From Austropuccinia psidii (lineage: Eukaryota > Basidiomycota > Pucciniomycetes > Pucciniales > Sphaerophragmiaceae), in contig JALGQZ010000011.1 in assembly GCA_023105745.1 (NCBI GenBank), positions 30,006,612 through 30,070,611 on the forward strand: DNA of 64,000 bases, given 5' to 3'. A model generated the notes under the pieces. The model saw only the letters and a list, made by a program, of their open reading frames with translations, had not been told where the DNA came from and made no database searches. The translations under genes and the position numbers were made by a program. Position 1 is the first letter of the stretch; each line of letters starts with the position of its first letter. Below, in pieces: positions 34,015 through 46,270 of the stretch.

Positions 34015-35432
34015 TGTCAGCCTGTGACTCAAAACCAGAGCACAAGCATGACAGCCAAAATACCAGAAGCCAATGGTATAGCCAGATACCACCAGAACAT
34101 GTAGCTGAGCCAAAATAGCTCAAAAGGTATCAAAAAGATAGTAAACTCACCCCTTTCCAAATATACAAGTTTCATCATCATAGGACAAAGAATCACAAAG
34201 TTATTCCTGCTCAAAGTTGATGCTGAGCAGAAACCTTAATTTTCACCTCTCATCTGAAATCCAGAAGAAGAGACTTAACCCCATCAAATGGGTATTCAAA
34301 ATGAAGCTATAAGTCAGGGATATCCAATGGTACTAGCCAAAATGAGCTAGCCCCAGTATTACTGAAGTCATGGCCAAATTCAGGCCCAATAAGGGTGAAC
34401 AAAACATTCACCTCTCATCTAACTTCTACAGTTTGAGTGTGAGATACTTAAAGTGGGGTCTTTTTGGAAAGGGAAAAATCAGGGCTATCTTATGGTGTCA
34501 TTTATTTTCTCATATCCCAACTAGAACAAATGTTTTGGGGTAAACAAGCTCAATACAGCTTTTGCCTAAAACACGCATATGTACAAAGAATCTTGTACAC
34601 GGCATAACTTTGCCATATTTAATGATAACAGTATCAAATGAGGTACCATTGTGTAAAACACATACAGGGCTACACACTGAACCAATGTTGAGGTTGATAT
34701 CTCAGAAATTGACAAAGTTATGGCTGTTTTAAGGTCAAAATCCCAGATTTTGGCCAATACAGCCTTACCATGGGATAATATCCTATAACCATGAATGAGA
34801 GGTGTTAAACAGACAAAGGAGCTTTCTTTTACTTCAATACCTCATATTTAAGGCAATACTGGGGCCCCATACAGTTTCTGCACAGCATTTTAGGCATCAT
34901 ACATGTCAGAATGAGGCTGTGTGGTCCCCAGATGAGAATTTCACCCTGTATTGGTGAAAAACTCCCAGATGTGGTTTCAAAACCACATCTGAGCCCAATA
35001 CAGGCTATACAGGCCTTTTGTCAACCACAAGCCTGTCCTAGAGGGTGAAAAATCTTCACTTCCTCTACGTGGAAAGGTCTAGCAACCCTCTCACCCCATT
35101 TCAGGATAAAAAGGGGGCTTTTCACAGCCAGAAAAGCTTTCCTCATCCTGATCTTGAATTCCTATGTAGTAAACTGTCAAAAAAAGTTTTACTCTTGGAA
35201 AATAATCAGGTTATCCTATAAATCTTAGTATTGTAGCCATTATTATAGTAATCAAACTGGTAAGACTGCACCCAGGGCTTTCAGCAGTGCTCACCACCAC
35301 TATCTCTTGATAATAAAGCCCTTTCATTTAATTAAATACCCTTATTATCTTCAAATCTTTTATCTCTGTCACAAACATAGTTCAAGTTGTAATTAGTCTA
35401 TTTTACACCTTTATCATAGTTTCATCCTGACA
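34015..35432 (+). repeat. 3' LTR of element A (A/D family, about 1.42 kb)
   Basis: It begins TGTCAGCCTGTGACTC and ends CATCCTGACA, with the TG...CA ends of an LTR. It aligns along its length with the two D LTRs but is much more diverged. A TATA-like GATAAAAAG lies at 35105-35113, matching GATAAAAGG in the D LTRs. The 5' partner lies upstream of the window. Confidence 0.9.
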
Positions 35433-36763
35433 TTCTGGGCCCCCAAGCCATCACCATTGGTCTGGGGCCTACCCTTTTCATTAGGGGGGTTCTGGCCCAT
35501 CTTGGCCCCCTACAGCCTCTACGGCCCACGGTCTGTGGGCCAATTAGGCCCCTTTTGGCCTAATCCAATGAGGCAAAAAGGGGGAAACCCACTAGCCGCC
35601 AAGGCCAGGTGGGCCCACCTGAGCCATATTTTGGCCATAAAACCCCATAGGACCCAAATTGGCCAAGGACCACCCGTGGCCCACATTTCAGCTCATGGCC
35701 TCTGGCAACCACCAGAGGCCACCAGCTCAGCTCAATCCAGCTTCCCCTCAGCTTAAAGGGAAGACTTTTCATTCCTCCATGCACCCTGTACTCAAGGATC
35801 CATGGGTAGTTCATATAGGGTATTATATATCATTATGCACCATTTTTTCTCAGCAGTTGAGTGGTGACGCTTCAAGGACCCAATTCCATGATTCCAAATT
35901 AAGGTCCCAAATTCCAACACCCATTTCAAAGGAGGACCTTTCAGCTCATCAGTCTGGCAATCCCTGGCGGCTACCAGAGGACCATTCAAGGACCCCAACC
36001 ACCTGGTCCTGCAGGAGTTGGGTTGGCAATTCATTCAGGATTATTCCAAGGGGCATTCTCAGAGGTTATTAATCATTTCAATCAGTTTTCAAGGCATCAA
36101 GTATTTCAATACTCCTTGAACAACTCAATTGATCCATACAGGTGGAAATCAATCAACCTGTATGTCCTTGGCCCAATTGGGCCAGTTCATATTCCACTGT
36201 GGGAATTCAATTTCAAAGTTCAATTCTCAAGATGGCCAGAACTGTATTGGCCCAATTCAGACAATACAGCTGGTGACTCACCTTCCAGGATCAGCTTTTC
36301 AGCTTCTCACATATACTGGCTACCTTTCATCAGCTGGGGAATTTTTCCCCAGTTAATTAATATACTGGATTTATTTTTATTTTTATTTTCTTTTACCTTA
36401 TTAAAGTAAATACTGCTATTCTTCAGTTAGTCATTCAGCACATTTTCTTTTTTCCTTCTTTTCCTGTCAGTAGATATTGGTGGTTATATCCTTTCCCAAT
36501 TCCATTATTCTTTCTGGCAGGTTGAAACAGTGAATTGGGGATTCACTTGGTTGGCTTCTTGGCTTTTCAATTTTCTTATTATCCTGGCCATTGGCTTCAT
36601 TTTCTTTTCTTGTCTTTGACATACTTGTCCTTACTCTTACCTTATTCTTCTTAAAGAAATTTATTCTTGCTTTATCTCTTTTATCCTTTAGAGCCCACAA
36701 AGTGAGCTTGTGATATCTGAGTTCCAGGCCACTCTTGATTTCTGTTGAAGAGCCCCTGTGACA
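35433..36763 (+). repeat. Element E: 3' part of a B-family LTR, interrupted by element A
   Basis: It starts abruptly after the A LTR at a point corresponding to about 3630 of the B 5' LTR and ends CCTGTGACA like other B LTRs. TATATAT at 35824-35830 matches the B TATA-like site. Its 5' part should lie upstream of the window, beyond the left LTR of A. Whether it was a solo LTR or part of a full element cannot be seen. Confidence 0.88.
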
Positions 36764-38012
36764 TAATAGTTGTTTTTTCTACTATTTTGAGTAACTATTT
36801 GATTTTTTCATGGTCAAAGACTCAATATAAATAAAATAATGAATCTAATTATTCCACATTCATCTCAGAGATGATGGGAATAAAGTCTTTATCATTTTGG
36901 TAAGGCTCTGTAAGTGAGGACAAACCAATATTATTACTACCATTCATCTTTCTTTCTGAGTGTCCCTGGGCTTTGAGCTGATTGCTTGGGGCTTGTGCAT
37001 CATTTTTTAATTGTCTTGATTCTTTTCTGGAAAGAATCACTTCAATATAATAAGTAACTGTGGAATCATTCTCAAACATTGCCAATTCTTCTGAATTATT
37101 TCTTTTTTCTTCCATGCTGACCCTGGAATACATAGCTTACAAAATGCATGATCCTTGACTACACCTAAGCATAAGTTATACATAATATCTAAACATACCA
37201 TTTGAGTTTCATACCAGTGAGGAAGATCTTCAAGAATTGAATAGCATAAAATGTGTTCCTTGAAAAATAAAGATTGCTCAGTGTCAGTTGAGAAATTTAG
37301 CCAGGAATTACCATATCTTTCATGTGCATGTAGCTTTCTGCTAGGCCAAATATATTTTTTGATATCTTCAATATGATCTTTGTGGATTGTACAAAAGCTA
37401 CAGAATCTAGAAGGTGAGTGTGAAATGAATCAAGTTATCTTGCTAATAGCCAAAATGTCACCAATAACAGGCCAAATGGCTACTTGTATGGTTTCACCTG
37501 AGTTGGAATTGCTGGTTAGACAAAAGTGAATACCTTTCCAAAGATATTTGAGCTCTTCAAAAAGTGGTCCCAAAAGGTAATTCAGCTGTTCACAATTTGG
37601 CTCTTTTGGTCCTCAAATATAAATGTTTTCTGGATTGATTCATACTTCAGGAGGAAGATTGAGACAAGCCAGCATGATAGCTCCAGTTATTGAAGTACAA
37701 CTGGAATTTCCAAAGGCAGTAAATAAATCAAAATATAATGAAAATGCAAGATTACAAGGCTTTTTGTGAAATTGAGATTCTTGATTCCCTTTGAGGCTCT
37801 TCCAAATTTCACCTTGCTGAATGTCTGCTACTTCAGATTTATTTTGAGATTCAATGTGCAAGGACAGAAAGTCATGTGCCTTTGGTCTTTGAAGGAAACC
37901 TCACAGCCAAGGCTTGAGTGTTTGATAGTAGAATAGCTTTTTGGGTGAGGAATTCTTTTTCAGGTGTAGGTGAGGTAAATAAATAATTTTTCCAAGTTAT
38001 TTACTACATGGA
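36764..38012 (-). pseudogene. Tnp2/CACTA-like transposase, C-terminal part, split by element F
   Basis: On the minus strand a frame from about 37861 reads FHKKPCNLAFSLYFD...FGN and LNLPPEV, then GPKEP, a W-P-V-I-G-D segment, the RFCSFC...HIEDI zinc-like motif, W-P-S-R...HERYGNSW, and LPHWYET...CLDIMYNLCLG near 37200. Order and spacing match the large fungal DDE transposases of the Transposase_21/Tnp2 type, where L-F-x-D-W-F-x-P-F-G-N-K, G-P-K-E-P and M-H-N-L landmarks occur; the Asp of SLYFD would be catalytic. At least three stops break it. A polar tail on 37133-36849 may be its C-terminus. The E LTR ends the block at 36763. Confidence 0.65.
38008..38012. repeat. Left TSD of element F (ATGGA)
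   Basis: It pairs with 49774-49778. Confidence 0.92.
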
Positions 38013-39829
38013 TGTGAGCCTTAGAGGTATTTTCATATACCCAAAAGACCACAAATAAAAAATTAACTTACAAATATAAATAAAATAAATTTATTTATAT
38101 TATTAAAATAAAAATCAAAATATAAACATAAATTTAAATACAAAATTAAAAATTTAATTATGATTGAAAATAAAATTACATTAAATTTTAAAATTGTAAA
38201 ATTACATCTATACTTAAAAAAATTAAGTAAAAATGAATTCTTAATAAAATTGACAAAAAATAAATAGATTTGGGCAGAGGTTAAATAAAAATTATTATAA
38301 ATTTTTATCCAATAAATAAACATATAAAATTTATTTCACCATTGGATTCCTCATGAAAAGTCAAGTGGGGCCACCTCTGAGTGAAAGTTTTGTAACTCAA
38401 CTCTAAATAAGCTTAAATTAAGTTTTTAGTATTTTCAATACAAAAGTTGAAAATCCTCAAGAATTTAATTTAATTCACACCACATGTGGTGTTAACCATC
38501 AATTTTTGTTCTAAAATTGGCGTGTTGTGTTTAGTTTAGAAGTTATAAGGAATTGAAGTATTTTCAATTGAATTCAATTGAAATGTCAAAATGTGCACAT
38601 GTATTACATAAGTGAGCTTTGATTTACATATTAGGTATCAATTATTACTGTATTTTACTGTACAATTCAATTGAATTACATATGTAAATTATAAGCATAA
38701 TACATGATGAGGAATTAAAGGAAAAAATAAATTGGAAAGATTAAATTTGGGGGGGAAAAGGAACTCTAGCTCTAAGGGGGAGCCGGAACCCCAAGATCCT
38801 TGCTGACAGGTGTGGGATGTCAAAATCCATGCAAATGTTCATCACTTTTGGCCTGGAATTTAGTCACAGGGTCTGTGACCCAATTGATGATGAGGTTTTG
38901 ATACCAACCAGGATAGTTTTAACTGTTTCCAAGAAGGTAAAACTACCATTAAGATAAAACAATCCTAGTAAAAACAGCTTTAACTGGTTTTTACGTCTCT
39001 TACAAACATTGTGACGTGTTTTGAAGGCTCTAAACCAGGTATTGCTATAGTAATGGCTGATTTAAGGGTCTAAAATGGCTAAAAATGGTTAAAGATGGCT
39101 TAAGCCAGGGTTCAATGATGCCATAATTGGCTTTTCTGTTGTCAGACTGTTTTTCACGACTGACAAGAGTAAATTTTACTTTTGGAGTAAGAAAATTGAT
39201 GGCTATAAAAGAATGTCCTCTTTGCCCCACTTTTCTCTTCATGTTAGAATCTTTTCCTTTTATTAATTAGTTTAAACACTGTTAAACCAATCAATAAAAG
39301 ATTCCAAACACATTTTTTAAATCATTTTGAACCTTTTAACCACGTGAAAAAATCATTTTAATCAGTTTTTGTAACTCTTATAATCATTTTTAACCCTGAA
39401 CCACCCCAAAAGTGAATTAAAGCATCTTTCATCACTGTAAACTTTGTCACTTTGTTTCCAAATGCATTCTGGTCACTTTTGGGCGTGTTTTCTCTTTAAT
39501 ATTCTTTTTAAAGACTCTGTTCTTAAATTAATTGCTTGCAGCTCATTGCTCAATTAATTCCAATTGAAATTGCTCTTGAAGAAATTTCTTTTGTAGCCTT
39601 AAAATATCTCTTGTAGAGTATTTTTTGGATAAATCTTTATTGTTGGTAAAACAATAAACTTTTATAATATTATTGTGTTATACTAATAAGGCTATAAGCA
39701 ATAAAATTGGCGTGTTTTCTTATAAAAATAATATTTCTTACTATTTTTAATTGATTTTTACCTTATACAAATATTGAGGACAGGAAAAGTACTTGATTTT
39801 TAATCAAAGTTTCATATCCACGCCTTACA
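38013..39829 (+). repeat. 5' LTR of element F (1.8 kb)
   Basis: A complete LTR from TGTGAGCC to GCCTTACA. It is AT-rich, with GAATTCAATTGAA-type palindromes near 38570 and AAATTGGCGTG boxes at 38514 and 39704. Confidence 0.92.
39204..39211 (+). promoter_or_regulatory. TATA box in the F 5' LTR
   Basis: TATAAAAG, repeated at 49148-49155 in the 3' LTR, followed by a pyrimidine-rich start-like region TCTTTGCCCCACTTTTCTC. Confidence 0.65.
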
Positions 39830-41076
39830 TAACCTTAATTTATGCACTTTCAGGATCAGTGCATATATTAATGATTTTTCATTGCATATCTCTTGAAATA
39901 TTGATGATAGATAGTTGAACCAAAAATAAAGTTACAAAGTAATTACTGTAAGGGAACAGATATATACTTTATCTGACAAGATATAAACAAGGTTATAACC
40001 TGTAAAGGTTTATTGAACAAACCTGTTATATCTATTGACCACTTTGTTGTGAAAGTGTTCCAAAATTAAAAAAAGATGGATATTCAGGCTTTAACAGTTC
40101 ATCAGGGAAGAATGATGTATTTCTATCATTATATTCAAGGTACAAGCCCCTGAAATCATGGTTTGAAGGCTAAAATAGTAAATTTTGACAGAAAAGAAGA
40201 TCTACAAAAAAACATTAAAGATAGAGTTGTGATTATGTAAGGAAATTCTCTTGAAATTTTGATAATGACATTCCAAGCTGTCAGAAATAACTCTCTTATT
40301 GGCTGTAGCATTTATAACCTAAAAGTTATTAATTATTAAAGTTTAAGCTTAAAATTGATTATTCATGATCACTAACTGTAATATTGTTTTACATTTAACA
40401 GTCATACACACAATGAAAGTAGTGATTACTAGTTTATTGGGATTTAAACTAAGAAACTACACACATTTTAGTCTCCTGCAAAGCCTATGATGTCAGCAAA
40501 CTAATATTTACAGTGATATCTCTAAATAATGGTGTAATAAGGAGATAAGACGGTTTAATTATGATGTAATCATCACTAAAACTTAAAATACTGATTGTTC
40601 TCAGTAGATAGAATCAGTACACGTCTACTAAAAGACTCGTAACCTCTGGGAGGGAGGAATTTACTGTATATAGAGCTTTTTGACTTCTATTTCCCCCTCA
40701 GACATGACAAAAACATCAAAACATTAAGCCAAAAGTCAATTTCTTTATTATTTATATATAAATCTATCATATTATTGAATAACAAAGAGTATCTTCATTG
40801 TAATCATCAATATTAATGTGATTGAAAAAGGTTTTCACTTGTTTTTTATTATAAAAGATTTTTATGTCATATCTGTTAAGGCAATAACCTGAATATATGC
40901 ACTTTTATGATCATTGGATATATCAATTGTTTTTATCTCATATCTCTTATAATATACATGATAGATAGTTTAACCAATAATACATTTTCCAAGTAATTAC
41001 TGTAAGGCAAAAGATATATACTTTATTTGACAAGCTATAAACAAGGTTATAACCTGTAAGGGTTTATGGAACAAAA
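39830..41076 (+). repeat. Extra segment in F: unique core flanked by 190-bp direct repeats
   Basis: 39830-40021 and 40884-41075 are direct repeats of each other, sharing GATAGATAGTT, GTAATTACTGTAAGG and ACAAGGTTATAACCTGTAA. The core 40022-40883 between them has no coding frame. The block lies between a complete LTR and a partial LTR copy. It could be a small terminal-repeat (TRIM-like) element or a duplication product; TG...CA ends and a TSD are not evident. Confidence 0.75.
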
Positions 41077-41542
41077 TTTATAATCACTGTTTGTAACTCT
41101 TATAATCATTTTTGACCCCTGAACCACCCCAAAAGTGAATTAAAGCATCTTTCATCACTGTAAGCTTTGTCACTTTGTTTGCAAATTCATTCTGGTCACT
41201 TTTGAGCATGTTTTCTCTTTAAATATCTTGACTTTGTTCTTTAATTAATCGCTTTCAGCTCTTTGCTCAATTAATTCTACTTGAAATTGCTCTTGAAGAA
41301 ATTTGTTTTGTAGCCTTAAATATCTCTTTTAGAGTATTTTTGGATAAATCTTTATTGTTGGTAACACAATAAATTTTTATTATATTGTTGTTTTAAACTT
41401 AAAAGCTATAAGAAATGAAATTGGTGTGTTTTCTATTGAAAATAATATTTCTTACTATTTTTAAATTCTTTTACCTTATACAATTTTTGAGGACAGGAAA
41501 AGTACTTGATATTTTATCAAAGTTTCATATCCACACCTTAGA
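41077..41542 (+). repeat. Partial second copy of the F LTR (3' quarter)
   Basis: It matches 39338-39829 and the end of the 3' LTR, from TAATCACTGTTTGTAACTC to CCACACCTTAGA, and leads directly into the primer site. So this partial copy, not the complete LTR, is next to the internal region. Confidence 0.88.
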
Positions 41543-42015
41543 TTTGGGGGCCCAGCCATGATATTTTACCTGTGACATATTTTTTTTACTCTTTTTAAAT
41601 CTTTTTTCTTAAATTGAAAAATTTAAAAACATATAAAAAATACTTATAATCAAAAAATCCATAAGAAATAATTTTTTTTCATATTATAAGTGAGGCTTAT
41701 ATTTTCATTTCTTTTTGAAAATATTCTTTTTTTTTACTTAATTAATTGGTTTTTTCAGTAATTTTAGTGTCTGTCAACGTGGTAAGACAAGAAAACATTG
41801 AAACAGCCTCAACAGTAACCAGCATTATTCCTTCCAGTACTGTTAATTCTGATCATAATAGTATTATTATTGTGACTCAGAATATTCAACCAGAGCCAAT
41901 TTCGTCTGAATTAGTCAACTTGGAAATAAGTAATACTCTTCAGAAAGCCAAAGATTTGGCCAATAGTAAGTTTTTTGACGTGAAATTACTATTTTAACCC
42001 TTTTTAACCATAATT
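41543..42015 (+). other. Primer site and leader of element F
   Basis: TTTGGGGGCCCAGCCATG at 41543-41560 resembles the D primer region. The rest is AT-rich leader. An 83-codon frame at 41746-41997 (Ser/Thr/Asn-rich) could be an N-terminal Gag piece or chance. Confidence 0.55.
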
Positions 42016-44340
42016 ATGCCTTCAACCAGATCAGGAGCCAGCTATAACCCCTCAAGCAGCTCCCATAAAGGTAATAGGCGTGATAATGGCAGAGGACAAT
42101 CAGGTACAGAAGGAAAACGGTCAGTTGATGACTTCCAAACAACTAAAATGGGTCATTCTGAACCTGATAATACCATTTTACCTTCAAAAAGAGCTGAAAC
42201 CGCCACAACAAGCCTCAGTGGACATATACAAAGCCAGCCACAGTGCATAAAACAATGCACTTCAGTTCAAGGAGTACCAGATCCTTGCAGACCTGTGGAA
42301 GAATTGCATGAATTCTTACCTGACTCTGAGAAAATTCCTGGGCCATCCCAATACTTGCAAATTGCTCAATGGATGGCATCCATTGATGGAGAAGAAAAAC
42401 ATGATGCTCTTAACAGCAGAATGGAGGAAAAACAACCCCCCACCTCCAATACAAGTACCGAAAACAGCCCCAGTGGCCAGCAGCAGCAATTCCAATGTGA
42501 AAAAGCAGCCACAAGCTCCAAACAAGGGCCAAGGGAAGGCACCAGCCCCAAAGCCTTACAGACAAGGATACAGGATTCCATGGAAAATGTATTTCAGATG
42601 GCCAGAACCATGATGAAATTACAGAAGAAGGAGGAAGCCAGATTAAAATTCCAGAAATGATTTCTGACATATTTGATTCCATCCCAGAGTTGTATGAAGC
42701 TATAAATGACGTGAAAAAACATCTTTCTTATGAAAATGAAACCATTTGTAACAACATTAAAACAAACAGATTAAGTCTGTGCCAAATTGATGAAACACTT
42801 ATTTTCTTTGAAAAAGCTTTAAGAACAATCAAAGCTTCCAATAATGATAATTCTTTTGGCAATAAGATAAATGAACACTCTGCCATTATCAAAGAATTAA
42901 CAGACAAACATTCTAAATTTAATATTGATGATATAATTGAAACAAGAATCAAACATGCCATAAATCTTATCAAAACAGATAACAAGAAAGTGCTAGAAGA
43001 CATTTCAAATTAGTTTACTGAAGTAAAGAAATATACAATTCCTTGAAAAAGTGTTTTGATGCTTCACAACAAGAAGTATCAAAATTAACAATGAAATTGA
43101 ATCAAGTTACTACAGATAATACAAGACAATCAGAATTATGGCAAGAACTGACACATAAAGAAGACATGTATAAAATTGAAGTAATAAGTTTAATAAAAGC
43201 CTTCCAACATGAGTACAGGAATTCCCAAAGGTGTAGCAACAGTAAAATGAATGATATTGAACAAATAATGAACACCTTACCAAGAATGCTCACACCTCTG
43301 AATCAAAATGAGGGAACAAGGATTCCAAATCCACAAGTATTGGATCCTGATAATTTACAGTTAAAAAATAAATTATCCACTTCTTTTCATAACTTGGAAC
43401 CATCAATGGGCCAAGCACTTTTGAAAGAAGTACCAAAACTTAAAGAATGGCCTCACTTCAGCGGTGAAGGAGAATATGACCATATGGAACTCATCAGAGG
43501 AATTGACATTATTAAAGAAGATTTTGAATTACCAGACAGATTGGTAACAGCAAGATTTAACACCTTGTTTACCAGATCAGCCCACAGATGGTATATCAAA
43601 TTAAGACAAGCACATGGACACCAAAGTTGGTCTTGGTGGAAAACCCAAATTATCAAAAAATGGGCCAATGATTCTTTGAGGTTTAAAGTGGAAACAGCCT
43701 TTGAATCTGCGAAATTTAATGCTGATAAGGACAAAGCTTTACCATGGTTTTGCCAACAAAAAGACAGATTAACAGCATTATATCCTGACATGTCAGAATT
43801 TATGATCCATAGAAAGATTCTGAGACAATGTGGAGATGGCTTAGAGCATGCTGTCAAAAGCAGGACTACTGAACAATCTTCAGCAGAGGATATTATCAAT
43901 ATATTAGAAGAAGTAACCACCAGAGCCAAAATTGGTTCTAGTAGGGTGAATCTCAAAACAAGGTTTAATACACCTTGAAAAGATTCTGTGGACAAAAAAC
44001 CCAAAGAAAATTCTAATAATATTAAGTATAAATCTGCAGATACGGTCAGAAAGTGCCATATTTGCCAAAGCACCACCCATTTAGCCAATACATGTCCAAA
44101 GAAGTGGAAAATCAATGAAATTGATATTGAAAAGGAACCTGATGTTGAAAAAGATGACATAATTGAAGACAATTCAGATGATAAGTCATCAATATTTTCT
44201 GAATCTTCAAAAGATATAGAAAATATCAATTCCACTTTTGACATCATGGAATCTTATTCCCACTTTCCACAATTGAGAAATGGTCAACTTGATTTATCAA
44301 AAGCTCAAGATTCACAACTTATGAAAACAAAACAAAACAG
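42016..44340 (+). pseudogene. gag: Gag of element F
   Basis: The ATG at 42016 opens MPSTRSGASYNPSSS and a Gln/Ser-rich head. The frame then shifts to 42657-43013 (helical, KHSKFNIDDIIETRIK), with stop TAG at 43011. It shifts again near 43040 to a coiled-coil-like stretch, and the capsid core from about 43435 (EWPHFSGEGEYDHMELI...WWKTQIIKKW...LEHAVKSR). A TGA at 43976-43978 sits where a Trp is likely. A perfect CX2CX4HX4C knuckle (CHICQSTTHLANTC) is at 44054-44095, followed by an acidic tail. The first two ORFs overlap as ATGA at 42657; relatives suggest one continuous protein, so I read this as an indel. Confidence 0.85.
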
Positions 44341-44760
44341 GGGGAAAGGTTATACAGCTGGTAACTCCTGTATAACAGAAGTGGTGATTAACAACAAGCC
44401 CACCAAACGTTTTCTTGACCCAGGAGCCTTCTGCTCTTGTGTTGGAAAATCTTTTCTTAAAGCTTGTGTACCAAATTTTGAGACCAATTGTTACCAATTG
44501 ATGGTATAAAATTAAATAGTGCAAGTAATCCAATGAAAGCATTAGGAATTCTTAGAACCAATGTAATATTCCCACACATTAATGGGAACTTAAGTATCAC
44601 AGTTGAATTTGTGGTTATGGAAAACTGCTCTAGTACCCATTTCATATTGGGAAATGATTATTTAATCATGTATTGGATAGATTTACATAACAACAAAGAC
44701 AGATACTTTAATATTGGAGACAATAAGAATCAGAAATTTGCCTTTTTACTATTTAAAAGA
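44341..44760 (+). pseudogene. pro: Retropepsin of element F with D-P-G-A active site
   Basis: It lies in the Gag frame, then shifts near 44490 to frame 1. The active-site loop reads RFLDPGAFCSCV, so the motif at 44417-44428 is D-P-G-A instead of D-S/T-G-A. The closing strand [11 protein letters not shown] near 44641 matches LLGTDYQRMY of element A, confirming the domain. The Ser/Thr normally hydrogen-bonds the active-site pair; Pro there is unusual. Confidence 0.75.
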
Positions 44761-46270
44761 CAAATTGCAGTAAATAAAGTATCACCAATCAACTTAAAAT
44801 TGGAAAAATTCAAATCTGAACAGTTGAAGGAGGCTGAAATAAGCCTTCATTTAAGTGATAAACAAGAAAATGAACTCTATTCTCTTTTATATGACCATAA
44901 AGAAGCATTTGCTTCAGATAAAGAACCCCTAGGGGCAATCATTGGGCATGAAGTTGACATTATTCTTAATATTGAGAGACCTTATCCACCACTCTTAAGG
45001 AGACCTGCATATCCAGAAAGTCCAAAATCAAGAGAAGCTCTAGAAACACATATCAAAGAGCTTCTAGACCTTGGTGTAATAAGAAAGGTGGGCCACAATG
45101 AGGAAGTAGAAAGAACTACACCAGTCATAGTGGCATGGCATAATGGAAAATCTAGAATGGTTGGGGACTTCAGGGCTCTGAACACTTACTCTGTACCAGA
45201 CAGGTACCCAATACCAAAAATCCAAAATGCCCTCACCCAAATATCTCAAGCAGTGTATATAAGCACTGTGGATGCCCTTAAAGGATTTCATCAGAATGTG
45301 GTGACACCAAGAGCAAGGGAATATTTGAGAATCATTGTTCATTTTTCAGTTTATGAATATTTAAGGATGCCTTTTGGAATCAAGAATGTACCTTCACACT
45401 TCCAAAAAATGATGAATGAAATTTTCCCTAAAGAACTTTCAGAAGGATGGTTGATCATTTACATTGATGGTATTATTGTCTGCTCCAAAACTTGGGAAGA
45501 ACACATGTACAGATTATCCAGAGTTTTGACCAAAATCCAATCTGTTAACATGAAAATTTCATTGAAGAAATGTCATTTTGTGTTGAAAGAACTCAAAGCA
45601 CTGGGACATGTGGTATCTGGTCTATCCCTTGGAATTGACAAAAATAAAGTTGCAGCAGTCTTACTGAAACTTATGCCTCAAAACAAAAAGGAAATTCAAT
45701 CATTTTTGGGTTTTGCAGGATATTACAGGAAACACATTGAAGATTTTGCATCCATAGCAAGACCTCTGTATAAGTTGTGTGACAAAGACGCAGTATTTGA
45801 AATGACTGTTGACAGAGTGAAAGCATTTGAATTTTTAAGACAAGCCTTGACCACTGCACCACTCTTACTGATTCCAAACTTTAAGCTGCCGTTTAAGCTT
45901 CACATTGATGCATCAGAGGATGGGCTTGGTGCTGCACTTCATAAAGTCAAAATATTAAATGATAAACCTGCTGAGGGACCCATATGTCTCATATCCAGGC
46001 AAATCAAACCAACTGAAGACAGATATGGAACAAGTCATATGGAGTGTTTATGCCTTGTTTGGGCTTTAGAAAAACTCAATTAATTTCTAGAGGGATGTGA
46101 TTTTGAAGTAATAACAGATTGTACCTCTGTTAAATCACTTTTAAACATGAAAACACCCAACAGGCATATGCTCAGATGGCAAATAGCCATACAGGAATAC
46201 AGTGGCAATATGACTATTGTTCACAAAGATGGCAATATTCAACAAAAGGCAGATGGACTAAGCCAATGGC
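44761..46270 (+). pseudogene. pol: Reverse transcriptase-RNase H of element F
   Basis: The frame is open from 44488 to TAA 46081-46083, the longest Pol ORF of the window. RT landmarks: [37 protein letters not shown], then YIDG at 45460-45471, where the second catalytic Asp of YIDD is Gly. [15 protein letters not shown] follows near 45700. RNase H shows [26 protein letters not shown] and, after the stop, [10 protein letters not shown]. RNase H looks catalytically whole, but RT should be dead. Confidence 0.9.

Larger units (their letters stand above)
1..35432 (+). mobile_element. Element A: Ty3/gypsy LTR retrotransposon, 5' end outside window, split by element B
   Basis: Two blocks form one element: 1-3387 (gag end, protease, RT, RNase H, start of integrase) and 32921-35432 (rest of integrase, polypurine tract, 3' LTR). 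The 29.5 kb between them is element B with its nested passengers. Removing B and one copy of the CAATG duplication joins the integrase codons in frame, which is direct evidence for the split. The Gag is clearly related to that of element D and the LTR is a diverged D-family LTR. Domain order protease-RT-RNase H-integrase is the Ty3/gypsy order. Several in-frame stops make it inactive. Its right LTR abuts a B-family LTR fragment, so A itself landed inside an LTR. Confidence 0.92.

Noticed and set aside
39830..41076. Firm call of a TRIM element
   Set aside because: The terminal direct repeats are real, but TG...CA ends, a primer site, a polypurine tract and a TSD could not be shown.
42657..42660. 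ATGA stop-start overlap suggesting two coupled Gag ORFs in F
   Set aside because: Bacterial-type coupling is unlikely in a fungus, and the second segment reads as a continuation of Gag; a single indel accounts for it.
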